A stretch of DNA of 64,000 nucleotides from the NCBI RefSeq assembly GCF_022512515.1, contig NZ_JAKWBK010000001.1:3968001-4032000 (forward strand). The letters are read 5' to 3'. Origin of the DNA: Paraniabella hibiscisoli (GTDB lineage Bacteria > Bacteroidota > Bacteroidia > Chitinophagales > Chitinophagaceae). The notes under the pieces were generated by a model. That model worked only from the letters and a program-made list of their open reading frames with translations. It ran no database searches and was not told where the DNA came from. This document shows positions 48,970 to 60,768 of the stretch, piece by piece; position 1 is the first letter of the stretch, and each line of letters starts with the position of its first letter. A program made the translations under genes and the position numbers.

Positions 48970-51900
48970 ATGTGTATGAGATATTTGCTTTTGCTTGTTA
49001 CCTTCCTGGGTGTGTCACCTCTGTACGCCCAAAACAAAAAAATTATTACGGGGATAGTCCGGGACACCAGTAGGACTTTGTTAATAGGTGTTACTGTTCA
49101 ATTAAAAAATTCGCCGATTGTTACCATCACCGATTCAACAGGCCACTTTTCGATCGAATCTCAAAACCCTGACAAAGATGTGCTGCAATTTAGTTCTATA
49201 GGTTATCAATCTATCGAACAAAAGGTAGATGCTAATACCGAAATGCAGGTTTTTATGTTGCAGGAAACCAAGTCGGGGGATGAAGTGGTGGTAGTAGCCT
49301 TTGGCACCCAAAAAAATCTACGATGGTGGGCTCAGTTACCAGTATCAGTGCTAAGGAAATAACCGGCCCAACCAGTAACCTTACCACCATGCTGGCCGGG
49401 CGCCTGGCCGGTGTCATTGCTTTTCAAAGAAGTGGTGAGCCGGGCGCAGATAATGCGAATTTCTTTGTTCGCGGATTGGGAAACTTTGGAACCGGAAAAC
49501 GAGATCCATTGATTTACATCGATGGTATTGAAAGCTCTAATACTGACCTGGCAAGGCTTCAGGCTGATAACATAGAAAATTTTTCTTTGTTAAAAGATGC
49601 CAATGCTACCGCGTTATACGGTGCCAGGGGTGCCAATGGTGTAATACTGGTTACCACTAAACAAGGTAAGGCCGGTGTAACCAGGTTTAACTTAAGGGTC
49701 GACAATCGTTTATCAGGAAATACCCGGCTCTATAAGCTGGCAGATAATATTACCTACATGCGGTTAGCGAATGAGGCGGTATCTACACGTAGCGCCAATG
49801 ACCCTACTCCATATGACCCTGGTAAAATAGACCGCACAGCGGCGGGTGATGATCCTATACTGTACCCGAATAATGACTGGATGAAACTTTTGGTTAAAGA
49901 TTATACCAGGAATACTGCTGCCAACTTTGATATTAGTGGCGGATCCGAAAAAGCAAGGTATTATGTATCTATGACGTTTGATGATAACAATGGTTTGATG
50001 CGTGAACAGCAGTTAAATAATTTTAAGAGTAATATTAATTTACGCACTTACACGATATTATCAAATATCAACTTAAAACTTACTAATACTACAGATGCGC
50101 TTATTAGTGTCAGAGGACGATTTGATGATTATACGGGGCCTATAGGGGTGGCGCTGCAATCTTCCAGGCGGCCTCGCGGGCTAACCCGGTAGCTTACCCC
50201 GCCATTTATCCGCAAAGCTACCTGCCTTATGCCAAGCATCCTTTATTTGGTAATGCTTTTGTACCGGGTACCAATAACTTACTTTTATATGTAAATCCAT
50301 ATGCACAGGCAGTTTCGGGCTTTCAGGAAACCAACCAGTCAGTGCTAACACCGCAGGTTACGATCAATCAAAACCTAAAAGGCATAACCAAGGGCCTCAC
50401 CGCAAGCGTAATGGCATTTACCACACGAGATGCTTTCTTTTCGGTATCGCGGCGTTATAACCCCTTCTACTACCAGGCGTTTACCGCAGGTGGACAAACT
50501 TCCTGAGTTTGCTCAATGATGTTCGTAACGGGGCGCAAATTGGATTAGCCCCAACAGAGTATTTAAACTATAGCCAGGGTGATAAATTAGTAAGCACGGT
50601 AATGCATGGACAGGGATCATTAAACTATGCGAGGATTTTTGGAGACAAGCATAGCGTTGGGGGTAGTTTCATTACCATGATACGATCTGCATTGTCCGGC
50701 AACGCGGGAAGTTTACAGGCGTCGCTACCTGCCCGCAATGTGACCTTTGCCGGGCGTGCAACTTATGGTTATGATAACCGGTACCTGTTTGAGTACAACT
50801 TTGGATATAATGCCTCAGAACGTTTTGCCAGAAAGAACAGATGGGGTTTCTTCCGTCTATAGGTGGAGGCTGGGTGGTTTCTAACGAAAAATTTTTCGAG
50901 CCATTGCTGAAGGTCATCGACAATCTCAAATTGAGATTTACATATGGTAAGTCTGGTAACGATGCGATAGGAAACGCCAACGAACGCTTCTTCTATCTTT
51001 CCGAAGTAAATTTTAATCAGGCAGGTTATGTATTCGGAGAAAACTTCAGTTTTTTCCGCAATGGGGTAAACACATTAAGGTATGCCAATGAAGAAATAAC
51101 ATGGGAAGAAAGTACACAATTAAATGGTGGCCTGGAAATCAATATACTCAATAACTTAAACATCGTAATTGATGCATATAACAGAAAGGTTGAAAATATT
51201 CTATTGTCCAGAAATGCTACTGTGCCTACCACTTTAGGTTTGCAGGCTGCGGTGGTAGCCAATACAGGCCGAACAGACGTAAGGGGTATTGAAACGGCTA
51301 TTACCTATAATAGCAGGATTGGTTCCAACCTGGGCCTTACCTCCAGGGCTACATTTACCTATAATAAAAACAAAATTATCACCACGGAGGAGCCGCTTTA
51401 TCCGGAAAACATCAGCTATGTACAAAGAAAGGGTAGTTCGGGAGACCAGATATTTGGTTTAATAGCAGAACGTTTATTTACTGATGACAGGGAAGTGGCT
51501 AACTCACCACAACAAAGTTTTGGCCAGTATATGGCTGGCGATATTAAATATCGTGACCTGAATGGTGATGGCAGGATAACCAATTTAGATGTAGCTCCAA
51601 TAGGTTGGCCCAGGGTACCGGAAATCACTTATGGTTTCGGAGGTACTGTCGATTACAAAGGACTGGTTGATTTTAGTATTTTCTTCCAGGGGTCGGCCAG
51701 GTCTTCTTTTACAATCAACGCCGGATCCGGCTTAGACAATGGTGGAAATGTTGTAGGCATTTCTCCTTTTGTACTTACAGGTGGTGGGGTTAATGGGTTT
51801 GGACAAGCCGGCTTACTGGATATTATAGCACAGGATCACTGGTCTGAGGATAACCGGAACCCTTACGCATTTTGGCCAAGGTTAAGCCAAAACGTTATTG

Positions 51901-52153
51901 CCAATAACGCGCAAACCTCAACCTGGTGGTTACAAAACGGAAATTTTTTACGCATTAAGCAGGCTGAATTGGGGTTTAATCCAAGCGTTAAACTGCTCAA
52001 AAAAGTAGGGTTGGACTTTGCCAGGATTTACCTCAGCGGTCAGAACCTTTTCACCTTCACCAGCTTTAAGCTATGGGATATTGAAATGGGGGGAACGGAT
52101 TGGGTTATCCACTGCAAAGAGTTTACAATTTGGGGGTAAGGATAGGATTTTAA
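48970..52153 (+). CDS. SusC-like TonB-dependent outer-membrane transporter, PUL 2 (five frameshifts)
   Basis: About 1,060 residues after repair: signal peptide (LLLLVTFLGVSPLYAQ), CarboxypepD_reg-like domain (IITGIVRDTSRTLLIGVTVQ), plug (VGSVTSISAKEITGPTSN ... LAGRLAGVIAFQ; LKDANATALYGARGANGVI) and barrel (GDIKYRDLNGDGRITN, QDHWSEDNRN, STWWLQNGNFLRIK). Breaks at 49310..49316, 50145..50148, 50500..50501, 50853..50854 and 52094..52095 are each repaired by one base; the last yields an end LGVRIGF at 52153. Clearly paralogous to the SusC at 13593. It imports the same or a related glycan with the SusD that follows. Confidence 0.9.
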
Positions 52154-52187
52154 TTATACGGACAGGAGAACTTAAAAATAAAAACAT

Positions 52188-54103
52188 ATGAAATTTCAAT
52201 ATAGAATTACAAAGGGTGGCATCGTGGTGTTGTCGTGTGTAGCCATGTTAGGAACTATTTCCTGCAAAAAGTTTTTAGATATCGTGCCGGATAATGTAGC
52301 CACTATGGACAATGCCTTTACATTAAGACAGGAAGCTGAAAAATATTTGTTTACCTGTTACTCTTATTTGCCTAATGATGGCTCAACGGTATCTAATCCG
52401 GGTTTTTTAGCTGGTGATGAGATGAGTACGCCTTTAACCAGTCGCTACGGAGATTATGCCATTAACCTGCCAAGAGGAAATCAGAATGTAACCAATCCCT
52501 TTTTCAATTATTGGGATGGAAATGGTGCCCCGGCTTTGTTTAGAGGCATCAGGGATTGTAATGTGTTCATAGAGAATATGAAGGACATGAGCAAGGTGCC
52601 CGATATAGGACCCGATGAAAGAAGCAGGTGGATTGGCGAAGCCATGTTTTTAAAGGCATATTACCATTATTTATTGTTAAGAGCCTACGGACCCATCCCT
52701 ATAACAGATATTAATATACCGGTTGAAGCGCCAGTTGAACAGTTCAGAGTAAAAAGGAGCCCGGTAGATGAAGTGGTTAACTACATTGCATCTGTTTATG
52801 ATTCGGCTGCTGCCAGGCTTCCCGGTCTTATTGTAAACCGGGTGGATGAACTAGGCCGTGTAACAAAACCAGCTGCTCTTGCTATGAAAGCAAAAATGTT
52901 AGTGTTGGCTGCAAGCCCCTGTTTAACGGAAATAACGATTATGTTAATTTTAAAAATAAGGACGGACAACTGTTGGTGAATACTACTTTTGATGCCAATA
53001 AATGGAAGCGTGCGGCAGAAGCCTGCAAAGAGGCTATCGATGCCTGTGAGGCCGTAAACATTCGGCTTCATGTGTACCCAAGGCCGCCATACGCCCTGTC
53101 CGATACCACTTTAATTCAGTTAAGTCTACGCAATGCAGTTACGGATGACGACTGGAATGAAGAACTGATTTGGGGCTCTTCAGTGGCAAGTACCAATAAC
53201 TTGCAAGCTGTAACCGTTGCACACTTTAACCTGCTTTATGGGGCCAGTAGCGCGGCGATTGCTGATCAGGGAGCAACCTATAAGACCACCCAATTTTTTT
53301 ATACCAAGAATGGTGTACCTATCAATGAAGATAACAGCCTTGATTTTTCTAATCCAACCACGTTAAGAACAGGAACAGCCGCTGAGGGTTTAAATAATAC
53401 TCAAAACTATGTTTCTGCCCGTATCAATTTCGACAGGGAAAACCGCTATTATGCATTTTTAGGGTTTGATGGCGGAATATGGTATATGCCAAGTTCACTG
53501 GGTGACCAAACTACTTTAAGGGTAGAGGGACGTGCGGGTGGCCGAAGTACCGGAACACCTATGCCGTTAACAGGTTTGTTTGCCAAGAAGCTCATCAATC
53601 TCAAATTTGCCTGGCTGGCGAGCAATGGTATAACCAATCAAAGATATCCCTGGCCAATAATGAGATTAGCCGATTTGTACCTCTTGTATGCCGAGGCGCT
53701 GAACGAGAGCGAAGGTCCGGTAGCCAATGTGTTTACTTATCTGGATCTTATCAGAACCAGGGCCGGCCTGAAAGGCATTAAAGAGTCATGGGATACCTAC
53801 TCCAATAATCCATCAAAATATACCACCAAGGATGGTATGAGAACTATCATCAGGCAGGAACGCACTATTGAACTTTGTTTTGAAGGTAGCCGCTTTTGGG
53901 ATGTTCGCCGTTGGAAAATTGCAGGTGCCGAACTCAATACGAATGTTCAGGGATGGGATGTCAATCAATCGGCTCCCGAATTATACTACCGGCTAACAAC
54001 TTTTGCCGCACAAAGATTTGTTTCTCCCAGAGACTATTTATGGCCCATTGCCGAAAGTAATTTGCTGGTGAATGACAACCTCGTTCAAAACCCCGGCTGG
54101 TAA
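52188..54103 (+). CDS. SusD-like surface glycan-binding lipoprotein, PUL 2 (one frameshift)
   Basis: About 638 residues with lipobox TISC and the mature start KKFLDIVPDNVATMDNAF. Signatures: RQEAEKYLFTCYSYLPND, WIGEAMFLKAYYHYLLLRAY, MRLADLYLLYAEALNESEGP and IRQERTIELCFEGSRFWDVR. The break at the C run 52916..52919 is repaired by one C (AASPLFNGNNDYVNF). It parallels the PUL 1 SusD along its whole length. It forms the lid of the SusC complex on the cell surface. Confidence 0.93.
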
Positions 54104-54142
54104 ATTTTAAGCGCCTATTTATATTTTAAAAATATTATTACA

Positions 54143-55354
54143 ATGAATACAAAATATTATTTAGTACTGTGCCTGCTGTGCTTATTGGGTTTTACCAGGT
54201 GCCAAAGAGAAGCATTGAATGTGCCGGTGGAAAAAGGTGGTAATAAGCCCGGGCCTATTACCAACATTTCAGTTGTTGAAAATCAAAATGGCCAGTCGGT
54301 TATTAGTTATACATTACCGGCAGATGAGGATCTGCTCTATGTGAGAGCCGAATACGAGATCCGGCCGGGAGTAAAAAGGGAAGTGATAAGCTCTTACTAT
54401 ACCAACAAGATGCTTTTAGATGGCTTTTCACAGGCAGGTGCTTATGAAGTGAAGCTCTTTGCAATAACACGTAGCCAGGTATCGTCCGACCCTGCAACTG
54501 TTACCGTTAATCCACTGGAGTCTCCGGTAAATCTTTCGTTTAAAAATCTGGCCATACAGGCCGCATTCGGAGGGCCAAATATCAAAACAAAAAATGAGGC
54601 AAAACAACCCATTGTTATTGTGCCGCTAATCGATACCACCGGCGATGGAAATTATTACAGCTTAAATAAAATATATACACAAACCGATAGTGTGAATGTT
54701 ACGATAAGAGGACTGAAAGATAAGCTGACCCGGTTTGCATTTTATATTACGGATAAATACGGAAACAGGAGCGATACTTTGTATCAGGAATTAACACCGT
54801 TTGCTGAAATTCTTTTAGACAAGACCAGATTTTCAGCCTACCCATTGCCAGGTGATGCAGTATTGGCCTACCAGGGTGAGGGTGTTAGACATGCGCTTCT
54901 TTGGGATAACAATTATAGGTTAAATGGTATCTGGCCACGTTTTTATACAGTAACAACAGATCTGAATCCACAAACGGTAACCTGGAGTATAGGGGTTCAG
55001 CGAAAGCTGAGTCGAATCGTTTTTTTCTCACGTTCGGAAAACCAAGACAGGTATTATGAACAAGGGAATCTCCGCGATTTCGAAGTGTGGGGATCTGCCA
55101 ATCCCAGCCCGGATGGAAGTTATGATGCCAGTTGGATCAAGCTGGCTACAAAATCACTAATAAGACCTTCCGGTCTGGCGCCGGGAAGCGCTTCTACCGC
55201 TGAAGATGCAGCCTACGCTACAGCCGGGTGGGAAGTAGAATTCGAGCCAAGCGCACCTCCTGTTCAATATTTACGTATCAGGAGCCTGAGAAACTGGCAA
55301 AATACAACATGGATAACGATCAGCCAGCTGGATGTATACGGGAGCAATAAATAA
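54143..55354 (+). CDS. DUF4959/DUF5000/DUF5126-type surface lipoprotein, PUL 2
   Basis: 403 residues in an intact frame, the reference for its broken counterpart at 18924. Lipobox FTRC, then a fibronectin-like domain (VVENQNGQSVISYTLPADED), a middle domain with YITDKYGNRSDTLYQELTPF, and a C-terminal discoidin-like domain (ALLWDNNYRLNGIWPRFYTV, RKLSRIVFFSRSE, LRDFEVWGSANPS, VQYLRIRSLRNW). It is encoded 39 bp after SusD in the same operon. Expected on the cell surface as an accessory glycan-binding protein. Confidence 0.85.
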   Translation: MNTKYYLVLCLLCLLGFTRCQREALNVPVEKGGNKPGPITNISVVENQNGQSVISYTLPADEDLLYVRAEYEIRPGVKREVISSYYTNKMLLDGFSQAGAYEVKLFAITRSQVSSDPATVTVNPLESPVNLSFKNLAIQAAFGGPNIKTKNEAKQPIVIVPLIDTTGDGNYYSLNKIYTQTDSVNVTIRGLKDKLTRFAFYITDKYGNRSDTLYQELTPFAEILLDKTRFSAYPLPGDAVLAYQGEGVRHALLWDNNYRLNGIWPRFYTVTTDLNPQTVTWSIGVQRKLSRIVFFSRSENQDRYYEQGNLRDFEVWGSANPSPDGSYDASWIKLATKSLIRPSGLAPGSASTAEDAAYATAGWEVEFEPSAPPVQYLRIRSLRNWQNTTWITISQLDVYGSNK

Positions 55355-55596
55355 TGCAAAGCATTTCTTTATAGAAAAAACACGATGAAACGAGCCATAA
55401 TAATGTTGCCTGGTAAATGCAATGATTGTTACGGCGAATCGGAGTTCGATGAGGCTAAAATAACATAACAATGAAACGGAGCATAAGAAGGCGATTTTCT
55501 TGCACAGGGGCATCGGGAATACTTTCCGGATCCGGAGTTTCCTGTTGGCCAAACAGGCCGGCATCCGGCAAAAATTTAAAAACAAAAAATATACGG
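55355..55596 (+). other. 242-bp spacer inside the SusCD operon
   Basis: Holds no separate gene. An open frame from 55471 runs into the next gene but is not signal-like; the lipoprotein start at 55597 is preferred. The spacer is unusually long for this operon. Confidence 0.35.
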
Positions 55597-56728
55597 ATGA
55601 AAAATATTTGGATTGCAGGTGTGGTATTGGCCGGTATTATTATTGGCTCATGTCAAAAAATGGATGCCTATAAGGACAGGTTTCAAAAAGGAAAAGAAAT
55701 CTCCTACCCGGGTATCTTAGATTCGGTGAAGGTAATGCCGGGCGATGGCCGGGTTCAGATAACAGGTCTCTTTATATCTGATCCGAAAATAGTTAAATAT
55801 CGCATTTACTGGAATGGAGGCCTGGATTCTTTGGAAAAATCTGTTACCCGCAGCTCGGGAGTAGATACCTTGCGCGAGATCATCAGTAATTTGCCCGAAG
55901 GCAACAGCAGCTTTACCATACGAACATTTGATGCCCGGGGTAACCAATCAGTACCGGTAAGCGTGAGTGGCAATGTATACGGCAGCAATTACAAAAGCGG
56001 CATCATCAACCGTGGAATGAGGTCCAAAGAATTTCCTGTTCCATCCCGGTTAATTATAGACTGGCTGGAAGCGGCTTCCAACTTGGTTTCTACTTCTGTT
56101 GTTTACGATGCACTGAACGGGACTAAGAAAACATTTTTAACCAGTAACAATGGTGCACATAAGGACACTATTTCAGATATTAAACCAGGAACCAATGCAC
56201 TGGTACTTTCAAGATATCTACCCGAACCTACATCAATAGACACATTCCAGGTTTTGAAGGCAGATACAATTAAAGGCGATCCTTTTCCACCCTTTGACCG
56301 AACAGGCTGGACGATAATGGCCTTCTCCGATCAGGAAGCAACAGGGGAGGGCGCCAATAACGGACGTGTGGTGTTTGCCTTCGACAACACTACCGGTACG
56401 TTCTGGCATTCGCGATGGAGCGCACCGGAAACGCCTTATCCGCATTGGGTATCCATTGATATGGGCACCCCGAATGTGATACGCGGTGTTTATCTTTTAC
56501 CCAGAACGGGCAATGCCACGGGTATTCCTAAAGATGGTAAAATAGAAATCAGCACAGATGGAACAACCTGGACGGCAGCCGGTACTTTCACTGTGCAAAA
56601 TAGTAATACAGCGTATCAAAAAATTCCTTTACAGTCACCTACAGCTGCAACCCGCTACGTGAGGGTTACTTTTTAAACAGTTATACAGGGCAAAACTATT
56701 TAGGTATTGCTGAGTTGAATATGTATTA
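55597..56728 (+). CDS. DUF4998 plus discoidin-domain lipoprotein, PUL 2 (one frameshift)
   Basis: About 377 residues. Lipoprotein start MKNIWIAGVVLAGIIIGSC, then the DUF4998-type block YPGILDSVKVMPGDGRVQIT and KYRIYWNGGLDSLEKS. The C-terminal third is an F5/8 type C (discoidin) domain: VVFAFDNTTGTFWHSRWS, PHWVSIDMGTPNVIRGVYLL and TRYVRVTF. One T added to the run 56670..56674 extends it to a natural end (LNSYTGQNYLGIAELNMY). The discoidin domain suggests carbohydrate binding at the surface. The PUL 1 version at 20239 lacks this domain. Confidence 0.8.
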
Positions 56729-57009
56729 AAATAACAGCGGCAAATAGATGCATTATATAAGAGAGTGACAAGGAACTTATTCAATGAAATCATACCAGTG
56801 ACATATAATCTTAGCAATACAATGGTGCACTTTTTTCCTGGTCGGATTTCCGGGAAAACCTCTTTTCTCTTTCCTGAAGGTTACTAATTTTCCTTATCCT
56901 GCCAGTTACCCGGATGCCGTAAGGCATTGCGGGTTGCTGGCGATAGGATAGGGATTCAGCTAGCTTTTTCGGGATTTAACATGCGGTCACTTTTCGAACA
57001 TAAGAAATA

Positions 57010-57584
57010 ATGATAGAAGGAACATATTTGCATACTGTCATTAAACAAAAAATAGATCAATCGCTTGTACTGGCATCTTTGGATTACAGGAACATATTGA
57101 GCGAAGTGGAAAAGGCATTCGATGCAGCAGCAGCAGGTACATCTTATTTATTGGATTATGACCTGATGAAAAAATCGGGCAAGATCATTCTCGCATGATT
57201 TGTATTAGCAGTAATGCCTGGTTTCCCAGAACAAAAATTAAAAATTATGTATTGGTTTTTAACAAAGCCAGGTCTGAAATATCGGGAGAAACCATTCCAT
57301 ATCTGAAGCTGCTCGATGCGTTGTTAATATTTGCAAGAATAAAAAATGATGATTGGCCGCTTTTTATAATCAGGTACCGGGATATAATCCGGGAGCTGGC
57401 ATGGATTGAAAAAAGAAAGCTGGTTAAATTGTGCAGGAAATACCCACCTGGTGTAAGAGTAACACTGGCACTGATTTTAAAATCACTTTCAGAAATGAAT
57501 TTACATTTTGAGATAACGAAAACAGTAGCACCCCGGGTTGTAGACCTATATAAAGAAGCCTTGAACTTTCTTCCAGCTGGCTAA
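57010..57584 (+). CDS. Hypothetical protein (probable single gene with one frameshift)
   Basis: Two frames, 57010..57198 (TYLHTVIKQKIDQSLVLASL) and 57195..57584 (ISSNAWFPRTKIKNYVLVFN), overlap by an ATGA. They could be two coupled genes, but one added base at about 57196 fuses them as KIILAMICISSNAW, in line with the other breaks here. The merged protein has about 192 residues, no signal peptide, mixed helix and strand, basic C-terminal part. Not recognised. It lies after PUL 2's SusCD operon, convergent with the fucosidase operon. Confidence 0.5.
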
Positions 57585-57738
57585 CCTGTGAGCATTTACA
57601 TACAGCATAAGTAAACCTCGGCCGGGAAATAATATATTAAAGCTTTCCCTGAGCCGATGCTTAATTATCAACTCGAGAAAAGCACCTCAGCAGGTGTTTA
57701 AAAAATAGAGAGGGTAGGCTATGCATCATCATGATATC

Positions 57739-58221
57739 TTAATCCTGGTGGTATACTTCCTCCATTTCCGTCCAGATTTGTTTTTTTGCCAGGGCCTCGG
57801 GTAAGGGTATCTGTGTGGGGTCTGTTTCGCGCCACCATCTTTGCGTGGTGGTATCTGCCGCCATTTTTTTCATATCGGCATCGAAGTTTTTTCCGGTATA
57901 TTCAAAATAGCTAAAGAGGTAATAACTGCTTCCTATCTGTTTTAAATAAATGGAATAATTCCGGATATTGCACTCGGTGATCATTTTTGTAACACCCGGC
58001 CAGCCATGGGCATGCAATTCTTTATAGTAAGCAATTTTTTCAGGTTTGATACCGGTAACCATACCGTAACGCTTTACCCGTTGGCTGGTGCTGTCTTTTT
58101 GCAGACTGTTATCATTGATGGCAGCATTGCCCGCTGCTTCTTGCTTTAGGGGCTGGTGGCAGGCAATAAACAGAACAGATGCCAGGGTGTATACAATATA
58201 AGTGACTTTAATGTTTTTCAT
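57739..58221 (-). CDS. Lipoprotein L-rhamnose/L-fucose-type mutarotase
   Basis: 160 residues. Lipoprotein signal (LASVLFIACHQ) followed by the DUF718/RhaM fold from about residue 50: RYGMVTGIKPEKIAYYKELH, HGWPGVTKMITECNIRNYSI, YYLFSYFEYTGKNFDADMKK and WWRETDPTQIPLP. Such enzymes interconvert alpha and beta anomers of L-rhamnose or L-fucose and are normally cytoplasmic; here an export and lipid signal is fused. It is the last gene of the GH95-GH29-esterase operon, 2 bases after the esterase, which favours L-fucose as substrate. The frame is intact. Confidence 0.8.
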   Translation of the reverse strand: MKNIKVTYIVYTLASVLFIACHQPLKQEAAGNAAINDNSLQKDSTSQRVKRYGMVTGIKPEKIAYYKELHAHGWPGVTKMITECNIRNYSIYLKQIGSSYYLFSYFEYTGKNFDADMKKMAADTTTQRWWRETDPTQIPLPEALAKKQIWTEMEEVYHQD

Positions 58222-58223
58222 TT

Positions 58224-59393
58224 TTATTGTTGTTGAACTTGTTGATGAGCCGCTTCCCTGTTATTTTTTACAGTTACCATTCCATAAAAAATTACATCCT
58301 GATCTAGCCTCTGATCAATAGATTTTTTGATGATGGATTCGCGGCGGTTTACTTTTTTGTTGAAAATTATTTTTTCGCCAACCCTGATTTTTACCCGCCT
58401 ATTCAGGTCCAGCATTTCATCGTTTAAGTATATCAATAATTGGGTAAAAGTATTTTCAACTATAGTAATTTCGTTACCAGCTTTATTGATAACCAAAACG
58501 GCTTTATTGCCCGCTGCAGTGGTAGCATTTTCTGTACCCAGCCAGTAAAAATTTTCGTGTAGCCTGTCATCCTGTATCCACACCACTTTTTCGGGTAAAG
58601 GGTTACGTGTAAATTTTGCCATCCAGTTAATAGCAACCGTATCCTTCCTGTTCATCCAATGCCCTAAACCTTCGTACACATGCACGTTGTGTATATAAGC
58701 GCCTTTGTCGGCGTCTTGGAGACTGTCCAACATCTTGGCCCAGGTTATCGCATGTTTATTACGGTCGTAAGCGGCATCATTGGCGCCCATAAAAATAGCA
58801 AAAGGCAGGTTTCGCAGCGGCAGTGCGTTTGCATCGCCGGGATGTCCTACCATCATAGAAGCTGCGGCCCAGTGGCTTGCCATACGCGGTGCCAGTTGAA
58901 ATAAGCCATCACCGCCGGCAGAATACCCCAGTAAATATATTTTATTAGGATTGACTCCTTCAAATACTATTGCGCTTTTTATAATACGGCCCAACATCTC
59001 GTCAATATGCCCTTCGTGCCAAAGATTCCAGGTATTTGTAGGCGCACGCGGTGCTACATAAAGCCCTTCGGTTGGCTTATATAGTTTTTTCTGGTTTTCC
59101 CATTGCTGGTCGTTTACTTTGACGGGAGCGTTGCCGCCGCCGTGCAATGAAATGTACAGGCTTTTCTCTCCTGATGGTGCATTTCCAAAATGGGTATAAT
59201 CCAATCGCATGAGCAAACTGTCATAACGAAGCAGTTTATTGTTCCAGTCAGCCATGGCGTTTTTTTTGTATTGCTGCCGGGCAGTATTTAAATAATCGGC
59301 TGCAAATACCAATGCTTTCTGCCTGCTTATATTTTGATTGTAAGCATCTGAAAAAACAATCAGCAGGAAAAAAAGAATAAAGATTTTACTCAT
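58224..59393 (-). CDS. Exported alpha/beta-hydrolase (putative carbohydrate esterase)
   Basis: About 389 residues. Signal peptide MSKIFILFFLLIVFSDAYNQ. The nucleophile elbow IYLLGYSAGGDG holds the catalytic Ser; LYISLHGGGNAP provides the oxyanion HGGG. Later GANDAAYDRNKH and YEGLGHWMNRKD carry candidate Asp and His. It resembles PHB-depolymerase/feruloyl-esterase-type hydrolases. In this operon it may remove acyl groups from fucosylated glycans before or after fucosidase action. I chose the start at 59393; two in-frame ATG lie further upstream. Intact frame. Confidence 0.75.
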   Translation of the reverse strand: MSKIFILFFLLIVFSDAYNQNISRQKALVFAADYLNTARQQYKKNAMADWNNKLLRYDSLLMRLDYTHFGNAPSGEKSLYISLHGGGNAPVKVNDQQWENQKKLYKPTEGLYVAPRAPTNTWNLWHEGHIDEMLGRIIKSAIVFEGVNPNKIYLLGYSAGGDGLFQLAPRMASHWAAASMMVGHPGDANALPLRNLPFAIFMGANDAAYDRNKHAITWAKMLDSLQDADKGAYIHNVHVYEGLGHWMNRKDTVAINWMAKFTRNPLPEKVVWIQDDRLHENFYWLGTENATTAAGNKAVLVINKAGNEITIVENTFTQLLIYLNDEMLDLNRRVKIRVGEKIIFNKKVNRRESIIKKSIDQRLDQDVIFYGMVTVKNNREAAHQQVQQQ

Positions 59394-59434
59394 GTAGGTA
59401 TTACTCATGTTTGTATTTATAGTACGCCGGTACA

Positions 59435-60731
59435 TTATTTGATTACCGGTACCGCTTCAGCGCTGCCATTTAGTTCCAGCACAATAACGTAGGGTAATTG
59501 GGTATCGCGGTTTTTGGGCAGGGCAAGGGTAAGCATATCGTTGCTGTTTTTAATAATTATATTTTCACCGCTCATGGTATGCGCTTTTAGTATTTTTTAC
59601 CCGGTATGTTTTTTATTGCAATGGCCGCGGTGTCTGTATTGATTACATGCAGGTAAATATTGTTGCCTTTGCGGGTAGCTGCATAGTTACTGGTGGGCAT
59701 ATAAGGCCCGCCCAATGTGCCATAGATGGCTGAGCCATTTTTTTGCAGCCAATCGCCTATTTCTTTTAAACGTGCCACCTGCCTTGCTTCAATGCGGCCA
59801 TCGGGCATAGGTCCTACGTTCAGCAACAGGTTTCCATTTCCGCCGGCACTTTTTATCAGTATGGATAAACATTCTTTCAGGCTCTTCATTTTATCATTAG
59901 GTTTCCAGGCCCATTGGTCACAAATGGTGAAACAACTCTCCCAGGGAGTGGTCATGTTCATTTTTCCGACTGTTTGCTCAGGGGTATCATAATCACCAAT
60001 CATCTTCGACGGGTCAATAGCTTTGTTTTCCATCGCGGCAAATTCTTTTCCTAAACGGTTATTGGAAATGATCGACGGTTTTAGTTGTTTGATGTAGCGG
60101 TAAATATCCGGCCCATTTCATCCGTCCAGGGTTTTTCCCATTGGCCGTCAAACCAAAGCATATAAGGATCGTAATGAGTAATTAATTCTTTCAACTGGTT
60201 TTTCATATAAGCTATATAACGGTTCATGTCCGATCGGGGATCGGGTTGAGGGTTTTTGTGGGGCGAGTGTAAGGGGTAGTCTGGGTGCCACCAATCCAAA
60301 ATGCTATAGTAGATGCAGAATTTAATATTATATTTTTTGCAGGCTTTGCTTAAAGCGCCAACGACATCTTTTTTGAATGGCGTGTTCATAATATTGTAGC
60401 TGGTGTATTGAGTAGGCCAAAGACAAAAACCATCGTGGTGCCGGGCGGTAATGGTGAGGTATTTCATGCCCGCATCTTTTGCGGCTTTTACCCATGCTTC
60501 TGCATTAAATAGAACAGGGTTGAATTCCTTATACAGGCTGTCATAGTCTTCTTTAGCCACCTGGTTATCGCGGCTCCAGCCTATTTCGGTGCCACGCAGG
60601 CTTACAGGCCCCCAATGAATAAACATCCCGAAACGGTCGTGCATAAAGGACTGTAGGGAATTGATTTTTTGGGCATCGACTTTAATGAAACTAAACAGCA
60701 TCAAACTGATGCAAAGGATTGTTGTTTTCAT
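59435..60731 (-). CDS. GH29 alpha-L-fucosidase, PUL 2 (two frameshifts)
   Basis: About 432 residues, exported (MKTTILCISLMLFSFIKVDA). Family blocks: HDRFGMFIHWGPVSLRGTEI, LTITARHHDGFCLWPTQYTS, FCIYYSILDWWHPDYP, nucleophile Asp in YMLWFDGQWEKPW and GGNGNLLLNVGPMPDG. One base near 60108 gives MGRDIYRYIKQLKPSIISNN; one base at 59593..59598 extends the C-terminus (KKILKAHTMSGENIII) to 59435. It stands 37 bp after GH95. It differs clearly from the PUL 1 fucosidase, so the two may prefer different linkages. Confidence 0.9.
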
Positions 60732-60768
60732 TGCTTACAATATTACAAGTGTTTAAAGCTAATTTCTT

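Noticed and set aside
57195..57584. Two translationally coupled genes at 57010 and 57195
   Set aside because: Possible, but the second has no independent character of a start and a single added base fuses both, in line with the error pattern; kept as one gene with low confidence.
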